DNA from: Bostrychus sinensis
Lineage: Eukaryota > Chordata > Actinopteri > Gobiiformes > Eleotridae
Assembly (NCBI GenBank): GCA_020698575.1
Contig: CM036243.1
Coordinates: 29,309,403-29,373,402 of the forward strand
Direction: 5' to 3'
Length of the DNA: 64,000 bases
Below the pieces are notes generated by a model. It saw nothing but the letters and a program-made list of their open reading frames with translations, made no database searches and was not told where the DNA came from. Of the stretch, positions 10,906 to 21,224 are shown piece by piece; position 1 is the first letter of the stretch; every line of letters begins with the position of its first letter. Made by a program: the position numbers and the translations under genes.

Positions 10906-11039
10906 GTACTTGGTGTGAAAAGTTTGATCTGAGCACTATATCAACAATTATTCATTTTTGTCTAAAAATGGGAAAAAACAGCCTTCCTAACCATGTCTTT
11001 TGTGAGAGGGCCTATACATTTTGTCCCAGGCCCACTCAG

Positions 11040-11553
11040 CACTCATATTGCCAAAAGTATTTGCTCACCTGCCTTTGCAGGTTCACATATGAACTTAATT
11101 CTTCATCCATAAGGTTTAATATGATGCTGGCCCACCTTTTGCATCTATAACAGCTTCAACTCTTCTGGGAAGAAGTTTAGGAGGTTTATGGGACTTCTTC
11201 CAGAAGTGCATTTGTGAGGTCAGACACTGATGCTGGACGAGAAGGCCTGGCTCACAGTCTTCACTCTAATTTATCCCAAAGGTGTTCTGTCAGGTTGAGG
11301 TCAGGACTCTGTGCAGGTTCAGTCAAGTTCTTCCGCACCAAACTCACTCATCCATGTCTTTATGGACCATGCTTTGTGCAGTGGTGCAGTCATGTTGGAA
11401 CAGGAAGTGGCTATCCCCAAACTGTTCCCATAAAGTTTTCCACAAAGCTGCAGCCTAGATGCTTGAATTTATTCACCTGTGGCCATGGAAGTGATTGGAA
11501 CACATGAATTCAGTTATTTGGGTGGGTGAGTGAATACTTTTGGCAACATAGTG
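11040..11553. mobile_element. Tc1-like element, internally deleted, copy 2
   Basis: The right end is TTTTGGCAACATAGTG followed by TA; the left end is a diverged ACTCATATTGCCAAAAGTAT. This copy keeps more of the left arm (ATAACAGCTTCAACTCTTCT, GAAGTGCATTTGTGAGG) than copy 1, as does copy 4 at 36,009. The minus strand again carries the SPDLNL and EHLWD remnants of the transposase. The gap between a TTTTCCACAAAG patch and a TGGCCATGGAAGTGATTGG patch marks the internal deletion. Confidence 0.85.
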
Positions 11554-11555
11554 TA

Positions 11556-11939
11556 TTCATGGGCTCCCACACATTCTGACGGCTCTTCTCTCTAGATGCA
11601 TTCACATACATACTAGAAGTCCATTTTTTTCCTTTTAATCAAAGGTCATTCAAGTGACTAGACTTTTCCCATTCAAGACATTTGAAATCAGAATCGCTTG
11701 TGTAGCAACCACTAAATAAACCCTATAGGATATATAATTAGCAATCTATTCTGCAAATGTCAATGGGCATTTTAAGTCACACTGCTGAACAAGATAATAA
11801 TAAACATTAGTAAGTGTTGTGCGTGTTGGATTTAACTCATAACAAATGCCATTTGTCTCATTCTTTTTTTCGCACGCGCCAACATGAACCTCCATGCAAA
11901 TACATATATTTATAATTGACCTCTCCATCTGAACCCGGG
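11556..11939. other. Unassigned sequence
   Basis: I see no repeat or gene here. The composition is AT-rich without long simple tracts. Confidence 0.3.
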
Positions 11940-12300
11940 CTGCCAGCCTAAGAGGATAATTGCAAGAGGAGCCCCGCTAATGATGTCTTTAAGTTTCTGT
12001 GCCCTCCGCCATCCAGTCAACTTTGACCCCAGGAAGAGTTTGCATATGGGTGTGATTGTAGAAAGTTCAATTAGGCTGTAATTTGAGGCAGGGAGAGAGC
12101 GCGCAGTAATTGCAGAGACAGTAGGTGGGCTTGGAGTTGAGTTGGAGCATGTTTAATAAGCAGTCTGCATCACTTCTCACCAGCTATTAGCATCTGTTCC
12201 CCGGTGTGAGGTGTCAGTGAAATGATGATAAGAAGATCCGCACTGGGCGAGAGATTTATGTTTAGTGCCTATTGAAGCTTATGGAAAACCTAATCAAGAA
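11940..12300. promoter_or_regulatory. Candidate conserved non-coding block
   Basis: This is about 350 bases with balanced composition, no simple repeats and no resemblance to the repeats around it. It is rich in TAAT-type words (CAATTAGG, CTAATGATG, GTAATTGCAG) that homeodomain factors bind. No frame is open across it. The call rests on texture only; conservation cannot be checked here. Confidence 0.25.
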
Positions 12301-12335
12301 ATCCTGTTTACTGTGTTTACTTTGTTAACAGTGCA

Positions 12336-12610
12336 TTGAGGTGGAAGAAGTCCTCGAAATCTGCATTCAAGTAAAAGCACTATTAACATGACTCGAGATG
12401 AACCAATAGAATTATTGAGTAACAGTAAAAACATATTGAGTATTATGTGACCAGCATTACTACTGCTACTACTATTATTGTTGTTATTATCATTGACAAC
12501 CATAAAATTTGAATGAGAGTAGCCTACTGTTACTTTAAAATAATATTACTCATGTAGATGTAAAAGTAATTAACCAAATAGCTTGAGTCAAAGTAAAATT
12601 AAAATTAGGT
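12336..12610. repeat. hAT-derived fragment
   Basis: GAGGTGGAAGAAGTCCTC followed by CATTCAAGTAAAAGCAC looks like a hAT left end with its 'agtaaaag' subterminal words. The middle has a TACTACTGCTACTACTATT stretch that resembles the fragments at 14.7 and 19.25 kb. No matching right end with a target duplication was found. Confidence 0.45.
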
Positions 12611-13060
12611 TATGGGGCATATAGCTTTTTGTGTTTGTTTTTTGACTGAAACATCAGTTATATTATTGGAAAAAAACGCGGGTCTCGCTGATATAACACT
12701 AAATCCTCGTCTAAAGCCTGTATTTCAAAGCGATGTTTTCCACAAACTTTAACGGTGGATATCTCCATGATTGCTGGGGCTAACGACATAAAACAAACAC
12801 TGGCATAAAGTTTATGGTCCTTTCTGTCAGCGCAAAATGATGAGACTATTTAGTTACAACATAAATGCAAAAGAAATAACAACAAAATAACAGATACATG
12901 GCGTAAGGCATTGCCATTAGGCGAGCAAATTTTATGTAGCCTACATTATTTTAAACGAGCACAAGGTGAACGAAACACAAAAACACAAAAAAACTCTGTC
13001 GTAACTCTTAAAATGGTCATAAATGCAGAATATACGTCTTTGTTGCTGCCATGTTGAGGC
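12611..13060. other. Unassigned sequence
   Basis: AT-rich, with no gene or named repeat recognised. Confidence 0.3.
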
Positions 13061-13662
13061 CTTCATACACCAAGGCGACGATCGCCCATCTGAAGCCGTC
13101 TGAACGGTTCTTCCACGTCGCTCATTTCTGTCCTTTTGATATGTATGCGCCGTCTGCCCCCATCGCTCCAGGGCAGAGGCCGTCTGACTAGTTTTCTGCC
13201 GATTGGCCTTGTTGTTGAATCAGTGTCTTTGGTCTTTGGCATGAAGCGCTCTGATAGGCCTAGCACTACAGCTGCCGCGCCAATCAGCTCACGGGAATTT
13301 TAGCGGAAGTGACGGAGTGAAGAGAGGTGAAAACTGCTGTGGCAACGTACCGTCACCATTTTTGCATTCTTCGCAATTCCGTGCAGAAAGTTATCTTCTT
13401 CAAGTAACAGAGCAGCGGCACCTAATCCACACAAAACAATGTCCAAACCGGCCATTATCACGGTTCTCAAATGTTTAAACAAGCTGAGAACAGTGGCAGA
13501 CCAAAGCGCGCTACATGCATATGTACTCCGCAAACATTGTGTCACTTCCGTTTATCTTTGTTCACTGGCTAGCGTCATCTGCCGCTTTGGGGGGGGGGGG
13601 GGGGTAATTACATCATGCGCAAGACACGGTCTTTAGGTCGGTTGTCGCTTCGGTGTATGAAG
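13061..13662. mobile_element. DNA transposon with ~25-bp terminal inverted repeats, superfamily unclear
   Basis: The left end CTTCATACACCAAGGCGAC matches the reverse complement of the right end, CTTCATACACCGAAGCGAC, and the similarity runs for about 25 bases. The 600-bp interior is GC- and CpG-rich compared with its flanks. A minus-strand frame of 81 codons (13,300-13,545) includes GLDIVLCGLGAAALLLEED; a hydrophobic then acidic stretch of this kind occurs near the start of some Harbinger-type proteins, but the match is weak. The flanks read GAGGC and AGGG, so I cannot define a target duplication. A run of 16 G lies at 13,589-13,604. Confidence 0.6.
13589..13604 (+). repeat. Poly-G tract, 16 bases
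   Basis: An uninterrupted run of 16 G inside the TIR element. It has G-quadruplex potential and is a likely site of length error in sequencing. Confidence 0.95.
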
Positions 13663-13814
13663 AGGGAAAAAGGTCATCCGACGTGAGGAGACGGGAGGGA
13701 ACGAGAGGAGACGGGAAGAGACGAGCTGTCGCGCCGTCTTTTCGGTGGCAGTCGGTGTTCAGGGGAAAACCTGATCCAGCTTCTCACTTCTGTAACAAGA
13801 GAATCAGATTAAAA

Positions 13815-14240
13815 CTATGGTTTAATCAAAATAAATAAAATAATCTTTAAACGTAAGCAAAACCAAAGATATTATATTTAGTAATAGACAAATTAAAAAT
13901 ATTGTGGATTTAATGATAAACGATGTGGTTTTAGAGAAAGTAAAAGAAAATACATTTCTTGGAGTAATAATTGATAAAAATGTATCTTGGAAGCAACACA
14001 TAACACATATGCAAACAAAAATGTCAAAAACAATTGCAATTTTTTAAACAAAACTACACTAAACATGCTTTATTGTTCTCTCGTTCTACTATATACTGTA
14101 TGAAGTACTGCGTTGCCATAAGGATTATCAACCATCCTGCTTACAATGAATCTACGAAACCAATATTTATCAGATATAAAGTGTTAAAATTCTATGATAT
14201 AATGAGCATGAATACAGCATTTTTTTATGTATTTAAGTAA
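13815..14240 (+). pseudogene. LINE reverse transcriptase, C-terminal relic
   Basis: From about 13,859 the frame reads KTKDIIFSNRQIKNI, then (13,940-13,998) ENTFLGVIIDKNVSWKQHI, the motif shared by many LINE reverse transcriptases just after the catalytic core. After a stop near 14,046 the homology continues in another frame with LYCSLVLPYILY-like and, at 14,115-14,175, RIINHPAYNESTKPIFI, followed by KVLKFYDI. This order is the usual C-terminal part of a fish LINE ORF2. The frame breaks at least once and has upstream stops, so it is dead. It is a different, more diverged family than the relic at 9.2-9.7 kb. Confidence 0.8.
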
Positions 14241-14640
14241 AAAAAAAAAAGTTATTGCTAAATAGCCTATTGTGTATGTTTGAAGACAGAGATGATAAAT
14301 ATAATCTCAGGAGAGAAGAAGACCGGTGTTAAAGGGTAAACCTGTGGAGTTCTGGTATTACAGATAAACTTAATAGGAGTACTTCACTAATTTACTTAAA
14401 AATACAGTTCAATTTTTTTGTTGTTGATGTTTTTTGTTTGTTTTGTTTTTTATATGTGTGATCTTCTGTCAGAAAAGGAAGAGATAATTATTATTTAAAG
14501 AAATGAAAGATCACAGAGTAAAGAGAGTAGCGTAGGCGTAATAAGCTGTGGCTTCAGCCTACACCTTTTTGGTTGAAATGTTATTGTTTTTCTCTTTGTA
14601 TATATGTACAGTGTATTTGAACAAATTATTACATTGTTAT
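14241..14640. other. Unassigned AT-rich sequence
   Basis: An A tract follows the LINE relic at 14,239-14,250 and may be its tail. The rest has T- and G-rich stretches and nothing that I can name. Confidence 0.35.
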
Positions 14641-15230
14641 GTGACCAAAATAAACTCACTTAACTAATTCCACTACTCTACCACTACTATGATTACAACT
14701 TCTGCTGCTATTACTATCATTATTAACATTGCTAAAACCGCTACTACAACTACTATTACTACCCACTTTTCCACCGAGGTAGACATTTAGAGATATTAAA
14801 CTATTACTTGAGTGAAACCCATTCTTATAAAATTTGCCCATGTAAAAGTATGTTTTAGAAAATGAGCTCAAAAAGTAAATTTTATTTTTTCTTGTCCCTT
14901 GTATTTAAGAAAAACTAAATATTCAGTCAACAGCACAATATAACAGAGGTCATCTCTGGAAAAATTAGACTCTGAGACCTCATCTGGGCTTTATTATAAC
15001 AAATTTTTGACAGAGGGGGAACAAGAGCAGGGACTGAATTTTTTGACCAATCACATGCTCAGAAGAAGTTTTTATTCGCCGGAATAACAGTGGCAAAAAA
15101 AAAAAGAGAAACAAAGCACAAATTTAACATTAAACAAAATAAAATCCTAATATATCCTTTATTTTCATTCTCACAAACTTGGGCAGAGGGCTTTTAACTT
15201 GAGTAAAAGTATCTAGTTACTTCACCTCTG
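14641..15230. repeat. hAT-derived fragment with right end
   Basis: The middle has CTACTACTATTAC-type words (14,690-14,765) and the end reads GTAAAAGTATCTAGTTACTT then CACCTCTGCTG near 15,228, a usual hAT right end. It could be the right half of an element whose left half is at 12,336, split by the TIR element and LINE between them, but I found no target duplication to prove this. Confidence 0.4.
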
Positions 15231-15240
15231 CTGAATAAAC

Positions 15241-15560
15241 ACAGATACTTACAGATACTTACAGATACTTACTGATACTTACAGATACTTACTGATACTT
15301 ACAGATACTTACTCATACTTACTGATACTTACAGATACTTACTGATACTTACTGATACTTACAGATACTTACAGATACTTACTGATACTTACTGATACTT
15401 ACAGATACTTACAGATACTTACTGATACTTACAGATACTTACAGATACTTACAGATACTTACAGATACTTACTGATACTTACTGATACTTACAGATACTT
15501 ACAGATACTTACTGATACTTACTGATACTTACAGATACTTACAGATACTTACTGATACTT
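15241..15560 (+). repeat. Minisatellite: 32 exact 10-bp units
   Basis: There are thirty-two tandem units of ACNGATACTT with no length change over 320 bases. The third base is A in 18 units and T in 13; one further unit is ACTCATACTT. With A and T for the two unit types, the last 11 units follow AATT AATT AAT, a 40-bp higher-order period. The array starts 11 bases after the hAT right end at 15,230, and its unit resembles that end (AGTATCT inverted is AGATACT). Confidence 0.98.
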
Positions 15561-15671
15561 ATAGGTGTGGTGTTGGCTCCTAAAGCCAGGATCATACATA
15601 TTTAGTTTTCACTGTTGCTTCTCGCTAAACAGCACAAATCCAACCTTCTGGCTGTATTTAGACATCGCGCA

Positions 15672-15674
<3 letters not shown>

Positions 15675-15744
<70 letters not shown>
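15675..15744 (+). repeat. (AC)35 microsatellite
   Basis: Seventy bases of perfect AC dinucleotide. It causes spurious open frames of alternating Thr-His (plus) and Val-Cys (minus). Confidence 0.99.
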
Positions 15745-15746
<2 letters not shown>

Positions 15747-16221
15747 TCCAGGAGACTCCCAGTATCGTCCATCTTCTCAAACTGAAATACTGGCCATAAT
15801 TACAGGAAATATTAGGACACATCTGTTCTACCAAGGGGCTGGCGCTCTGGGGGATTTCAACGCTCATGGTTTTCTAGCGTGTTGTTTTTTTTTTTTTTTC
15901 AACCACACACTTCCTTCCTTGCCGGTTTCACCAAAGTAATGTGATTTTTATCAATCATAAACCTCAAAATGCCACGTGTGAGTAAGGCGAATTGTTTTGA
16001 ACTACCTAAAAGCACAAATTGACTAGAGGCAGCAGAAGAAGTCTATGAGTCATGCCTTTTTTTCCCTTAATTTAGTTAGTTTACCTGGACTTTTTCCTTG
16101 GTGACAAAACCAGTTCAATCATGTAGACCTTGGGTGGTCCCGCTTTCTGAGATGTGGAAGTTGTTCATTAAACTGGTGACGATTCATGTTCTTTTAACTT
16201 TAACGTTTTATTTATTTTTCT
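15745..16221. other. Unassigned sequence
   Basis: A T tract of about 16 bases lies near 15,884-15,899. Nothing else is recognised. Confidence 0.35.
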
Positions 16222-16390
16222 GGTCTTTTGGCTGCTCCATCACAGGCTCGCCACAGTGATTTGACAAGCTTTTACATCAGGCGCCCTTCCTGTGGCAATA
16301 TGGGTGAAGTGTATTGCCTAAGGACACACGGCAGCATTGGGTCGAGCGGGAAGCGATCTGCCCACCTCATGCACTACTGTCATCCTCCAT
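16222..16390 (-). repeat. RTE-type LINE 3' tail joined to a SINE fragment
   Basis: TTTTGGCTGCTCCATCACAG, CGCCACAGTGATTTG and CATCAGGCGCCCTTCCTG (16,226-16,291) follow the antisense 3' tail of a fish RTE-like LINE, also seen at 22,085, 39,046 and 45,690. It then passes into GGGTGAAGTGTATTGCCTAA (16,303 on), the antisense of the TTGGGCAAGACACTTCACCC SINE motif. Confidence 0.55.
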
Positions 16391-16430
16391 GCTTTTAAAC
16401 ATAATAATGCTAATATTTGGTTCACAAACT

Positions 16431-16740
16431 GACTATGACAGCTGGAAAAAAATATGGAGCAGTATTATATCCTCATCAAAAAATCCAAATCATCAGATAA
16501 TTCATTTAAATGTTAAAACTTATTTGACCCCTCAGAAAAGGTGTCTGATGAAACTTCATTCTTATTCTTATTTAGCAAAACTACTGGACAGAGAGTCTTG
16601 TTTCTCCCCACTTGTTTTGTTATTTGTTTTGTTATTTAATGATTTTCTACATTTATCTGACTGGACTTTTTCACACTGCATGGAGCCAAGGAGAAAAATA
16701 TCACACTTTGGACAAATACTTTATCTAAAATAGACAATCT
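16431..16740 (+). pseudogene. L1-type LINE ORF2, extreme C-terminal relic
   Basis: The frame beginning at 16,431 reads DYDSWKKIWSS, then SSSKNPNHQIIHLNVKTYL, TPQKRCLMKL. The W..I followed by Q-I-I-H and Y-L-T-P-x-K spacing matches the C-terminal region of vertebrate L1/Tx1 ORF2 proteins, upstream of their cysteine-histidine motif. The Cys-His part is not recognisable; later residues (DWTFSHCMEP) may be its decayed form. The tail resumes at 17,041 after an inserted hAT-like piece and ends in an AATAAA-rich stretch. A short frame, so moderate confidence. Confidence 0.6.
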
Positions 16741-16750
16741 CAAAGAGAAC

Positions 16751-17021
16751 TAGGGAGTGTACTAACACTTAAGCTTTAAACATCACTATAATAATGTCAT
16801 TATTATATATAAATTTGACATTGTAAATATATTGTAATGTTATAGAAAATATGATTCTGCTACGATATGATACGCATGGATCAGAATTGTTTTGAGCTGA
16901 TTCAAGAACGATATTGGCAGAATTTGAACAGTGTGATTCAATGTGATTTAACACCTTTATATCGACAAAATACAAAATAAAATACATACATCAATGTGGT
17001 TATTGTATCGTCACACCTCTA
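16751..17021 (-). mobile_element. hAT-like element inserted in the L1 relic
   Basis: On the minus strand it starts with TAGAGGTGTGACGATACA (17,021 leftwards), a typical fish hAT end, and the other end at 16,751 reads TAGGGAGTGTACTA. The 8-base flanks do not match each other, so the boundaries or the insertion mode are uncertain. The interior at 16,900-16,980 matches 5,345-5,480. Confidence 0.55.
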
Positions 17022-17040
17022 GTTTTCAATGTACAACAAT

Positions 17041-17225
17041 TGATATTTCGAAATAAAAATCCAGAGGAAAGGGGGGTGGGTTATCACCTGAGCTTCCCTT
17101 TTTTGGGGCGGTCAGGGGTGTAATTATATAATGGTATTTCTGTTTATTGCTTTCTGTTGAAGATGGAAATAAAAATTTTATCACAAAAAAATAAATAAAT
17201 AAATAAAATTAAATTAAATAAAAAA
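17041..17225 (+). mobile_element. L1-type LINE 3' UTR and tail
   Basis: A GGGGGGTGGGTT motif, then ATGGAAATAAAAATTTTATC, a run of A and an (AAATA)n tail. G-rich 3' UTRs with a simple A-rich tail are usual for L1. It is interpreted as the continuation of the ORF2 relic at 16,431. Confidence 0.5.
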
Positions 17226-17284
17226 AATTACAAAGGTAAAGTTTTGTATTGGCAGCATGACATAATTAATGACACACTATAAAA

Positions 17285-17995
17285 CAGCAGTTCCCAAAGT
17301 GGGGTCCGGGGCCCCCTGGGGGTTCGTGAAGGTATTGCAGGGGGGCCCCCAGAGGCTGTCTATATTAATTACATAACAAGAAATTGAGTTTGAAATGCAC
17401 TGTAAAAAACAATGCTGCAGAAACTCAAGGCAACAGGATCACTCAAGATATTTGAGTTTTGGTGATCAACTCAAAATCTCAAGTTTTCAACAACTTTTTT
17501 ACTCACCAAATTTAACGTTTGTACGTCCACAAACTTGAAATTTTAAGTTTTACTCACTATCTTTATTTTTTCTAACTCATGTTACAGCCAACTGACTCCA
17601 CTGTTCAGAAAAAAGTATTATTGATAATAATATAAACTAAATATACTATGTTTAATAAAATAATAACTTTTTCTGAAAAAAATAATGATAGAGAGAGGAA
17701 AAAAAAGTTTTTTAGACGTATGAACATCAAATTAAGTGAAAGTGTGGAAAACTTGAGATTTTGAGTTGGCCCGAAAAATCTTGAGGGATCCTTTGCCTTG
17801 AGTTATTGAGTTTTTGGAGCATTTTATTATATTTTTTACAGTGTATTTGATTAAAAATATAACTGTAAAACACTTTTTAGCCAATAGTCAGTGCCTTTTG
17901 TAATGTTTTTATAGAAATATATGGAGAAAAACATGAAAATAAAATTTGGGATGGAGGGAAGTTGTATTGTTGGGGGTCCGTGTGGGATTTTTCAT
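17285..17995 (+). mobile_element. hAT-like relic carrying a nested CACTG MITE
   Basis: The left end CAGCAGTTCCCAAAGTGGGG and the GGTCCGGGGCCCCCTGGGGG segment match the minus-strand copies at 2,981-3,188 and 32,600-33,013. The body is interrupted at 17,398-17,843. After the interruption it resumes (ATTAAAAATATAACTG, AAATATATGGAGAAAAAC) as in the 3-kb copy. The right end is diverged near TGGGGGTCCGTGTGGG (17,972-17,987). Confidence 0.7.
17398..17843. mobile_element. CACTG-ended MITE nested in a hAT relic
   Basis: The ends are CACTGTAAAAAA and, inverted, TTTTTTACAGTG. Subterminal words such as CTCAAGGCAACAGGATCACTC (left) pair with GGGATCCTTTGCCTTGAG (right) and AACTCAAAATCTCAAG with CTTGAGATTTTGAGTT, so the arms are imperfect inverted repeats of about 100 bases. 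CACTG ends suggest a CACTA/EnSpm relative. The uninterrupted copy at 2,981-3,188 shows that the insertion split a GTTTGAAAT / TATTTGATT-type site. Confidence 0.75.
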
Positions 17996-18744
17996 TTTTG
18001 GATAAACTGTCTTGTGTGTTATAAAAAATAGGTTTCACTGTTCACACAATATTTGGTTGCAGTCTGGCTATTTTTTATTTCATGAGGGCAGCTAACAAAC
18101 TTACATTATATAATTCAGGACGAAACAAAAATAATTCAATATGAAACAAAACCCTGACACCAATAAATGAGTTGTGAGCAGAGTTATATTATAAAGTTTT
18201 AATTTAGTTCTGTTATTAGTTCAAAGGACTGCTGTTTTCCTGCTTGGACCATTTTAAATTTACCTCATATTTCATTAATGAAAAATGAATTGTATCTTGC
18301 TGTTTTTCATTTTCAGAATTGATATTTCTGCCCTGCATATTGATAAAACAAATCACTCCAAAACAGGTGACAATAACCCCGACACGTCCCGGTCCCTTCA
18401 CCTGCGTCAAATAAATAACACGTCGTTTGTGAATTGGGTTCACAGTGAGTGACGGCAGGACGGCTCTGGTATAACTCCGCTTGAGTAACTGAGTCCAGCA
18501 TGCATATTTATGAATGCAGAGACACCCTGTCCCGGGCTGGATTTATGGGTAAGAGTTGTGGCGTTGGCTCTGGCTACGCAATGAAATCTATGGCTTTATA
18601 AAAGGGCTTTAGTGAGCAAAACAGTCAATCTGTCATTTGTGTTCAGGGCGGCTCTGGTCAACACGTCATGTTTGTGTAAACGCCCAACGCGGAGTCAGTA
18701 AAATGTTAGCTCAGCGTTACATTGGTACTGATAAAAAAAGTGTG
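17996..18744. other. Unassigned sequence, partly conserved-element-like
   Basis: The block 18,360-18,720 has balanced composition and no simple sequence. Two overlapping minus-strand frames (18,216-18,501) show no known domain. No RNA gene is seen. Confidence 0.3.
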
Positions 18745-19733
18745 TAGAAGTGGAATAAGTACTCAAAAATGTGTACACATGTAAAAGTACTGTTACTTTG
18801 AAATTATGTTGGTAAACTCAAGAAATAAAACAGTAGTGAATGTACAATTGCTTAAGTAGAAAGTACATGATGGCAAAGTGAGTTGTCTCACAGCGAGAAG
18901 GTCCCGGGTTTGATTCCCGAACCAGGCAGGAAGGGGGGCTTTCTGTGTGGAGTTCACATGTTCTCCGAGTGCCCAGGTTTCATCCGTCAACCTAAAACAT
19001 GCACAATAGGCTAATCCTCCTGCTAGGAACTCCTGACCAGGATCCTGGTTCAAGACCTGGAGATGGGTCCCCAGGTGCTGCACTCTGCACTGTGCTCGCC
19101 CATTGCCCTTGACAAATTGCCCCATGCAGCGGCGTTGAAGTATGGGTCAAATGCAGAGTACAAATTTCCCTAGGAGGACAATAAAGGATTCATTAACCTA
19201 ACATTTGACAATACAGTTAATAATCTACAATACTTGTATTACAGCTGCTGCTATTACTGTTGCAACTGTGGCTGCTACTACTGTACATATGTTACTACAG
19301 TTCTATAATACAGTTTTTTTGTTTTGTTTTGTTTTTTCCTGAAAAGTAAAAGTATGTTGTAGAAAAGGTACATTTTCTTGAAGTTAAAAGTATTGGTATT
19401 GTTCTGGTTGAAAACAGCATTGCAGTTTAAATCAAAACAATCGTCTCAAGTCTTTTTTGCTTTTCTTTATTGAAAAAATGGCAATGCAGTTTTAGAACTA
19501 AACAAAGAACGTAAACATATACAACTTGGCATTATGTTCATTTTTTTCTTTTTTTACTGTGAATAACCAGCTGTTCCAGTGTTATGGCTAATATTTGATT
19601 TAAACAAACATGATTACCTCTTATCGTAGAACATGTGGGTGTTTTCTATGAAATATAATATATATATATATATATATATACTGCTCATAGCACCTTTAAG
19701 TAAATAAAAGTATCTTATTACTTTCCACCTCTA
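18745..19733. mobile_element. hAT-like element with a SINE inserted
   Basis: The left end TAGAAGTGGAATAAGTACTC and the inverted right end TAGAGGTGGAAAGTAATAAG agree over most of the first 20 bases. Inside are the usual GTAAAAGTACTG and TACTACTGTAC words. A SINE lies at 18,868-19,203. The 8-base flanks agree at only about half the positions, so the insertion is old or the ends are misplaced by a few bases. A (TA)n run lies at 19,660-19,680. Confidence 0.5.
18868..19203 (+). mobile_element. tRNA-headed SINE
   Basis: The head is tRNA-like, with GTTTGATTCC near 18,908 as polymerase III box B and a weaker box A near 18,875. The body (CACATGTTCTCC, GGAACTCCTGACCAGGATCC, GGTGCTGCAC, GGGTCAAATGCAGAG) leads to a CCTAGGAGGACAATAAAGG end. 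Related copies are at 24,345-24,870, 37,070-37,290 (minus) and 39,185-39,400. It sits inside the hAT-like repeat, so it is the younger insertion. Confidence 0.75.
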
Positions 19734-21220
19734 GAAGTCAATATATGATAATAATACATACAGTAATTTCTGAATACAATAACCACTGGATTATGTATTA
19801 TTAGTTGTTAGCCAATGCTGCAGTTTAACTTGGGTCAATTAGGCCCAAAGTAGCTTAAAGAAGGTTAGTTACTCTGGTCACATGACATAATAACATAATA
19901 AAACTTGCTTCACAACTATTAACTTTAGCTTTTGTAATTTTGTTTTTCTGCAATTTAACAATCATCTAGTTATTTTTACTGGATGTATGTAAAAATTCCT
20001 TTGCAGCTGTGTGCTCTGGGCTTCCTGGTCTTTGGTCTTTGCTTTATTTCCTGTCTAACTCTAATCCTGCTCTGGACTCTTTGGACTCTCTTAATACACT
20101 TTTGAACCACAGGAGATTTGGGACTCAGGGGGCACACCTCAGACACAGAGAGACGCTGTCTGGAGATCCGTATATGTGCTCTCTTCAAAAGACGACCCTT
20201 TTTTCTAAGCCTTGTTTTGAAGAGTGAGGTAAGATTAGCAGCTGCTGGTGAAATGAAGTGGGAGCAGTAATTTAGCAGCTGGCTAGCTAACAAGACATCC
20301 TCTCTAGATGCTGAAAACCAATGCATTAGCCTCTCCAAACCATCAGCAAGTTACTGCATCAAAGACAGCCACCAATTGCTAAAAAACAAGTGTGCTGTAT
20401 CTTCTCTCTGCCTTTCCCTTCAGGTTCAGGTGAGACATATCCTCAAATAAAAATAGATTTTGTGAACAATTTCATCCAAACTTTTATTTATGTCTTTTAA
20501 TAACACGGCTGCATGAAACAAAGTGATTAGACTGAACCGAAACTGTCTTTTTGAGCGAGTGTATAATGATGAATGTGCGTTTGCCACGAGGCAAATGGAG
20601 AGGAAAGATTAAATAGAACAGTTATTATTTGAAAACTTCAGGGAAAATAATGACCTTGGGTAGAAGTTAATAGCTTCAGAAAACAACTTCTTTTGCATTC
20701 TCATAAAGGGAGATTGCTGCCAGACCTTTTGATAGAGACGCCGTGAAGTTGATAAGTGGTGAATGTTGATGTTTTGGGTGGAAGAAAAACAAAGTTAACG
20801 TGTTTTATGTGCTTTAATTTAGCTTCATGGGGTTGGGTATTGGCACTAAATATTGCATGCTTCAAATGATGTAGAGATGGGACTGTCAGTACATCAAACC
20901 ATTGGTATTGAAAGTGTAGGTGTTAGCTTCAGGCCATATAAAGACTAAATTAATATTAAGTATGTAGATGAGCAACTTTGATACCAGAGCTTGACATTAA
21001 CTCTGGCCAACCTGTCAAATGCAGGTAGATTTTCATTTTGGCTAGAAACACAAATACTCCCACTGCCACTTTGGCTGGTTACATTTGATGCATACCTACA
21101 GTAGGCCTATATGTTTACTTCAGAAGTTGTGCCTACATTTTTGTTGCTTTACACCATTATTGTATAGTAATTAATCATGATTGAAAGAAAAACAGTAATT
21201 TAAAAAAAAATAGCATGCTT
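19734..21220. other. Unassigned sequence with a candidate conserved block
   Basis: The part at 20,440-20,830 is free of simple sequence and recognisable repeats and has the texture of a conserved non-coding element (AACACGGCTGCATGAAAC, AATGACCTTGGGTAG). Overlapping frames of 72 and 120 codons at 19,976-20,338 run on opposite strands and look like chance. Nothing else is named. Confidence 0.3.
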
Positions 21221-21224
21221 TTAA

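Noticed and set aside
15241..15560. CRISPR-like array of regular repeats
   Set aside because: There are no unique spacers; it is a head-to-tail minisatellite in a eukaryotic context.
15565..15939. 124-codon plus-strand frame with a Thr-His repeat, and a Val-Cys frame on the other strand
   Set aside because: Both are translations of the (AC)35 microsatellite.
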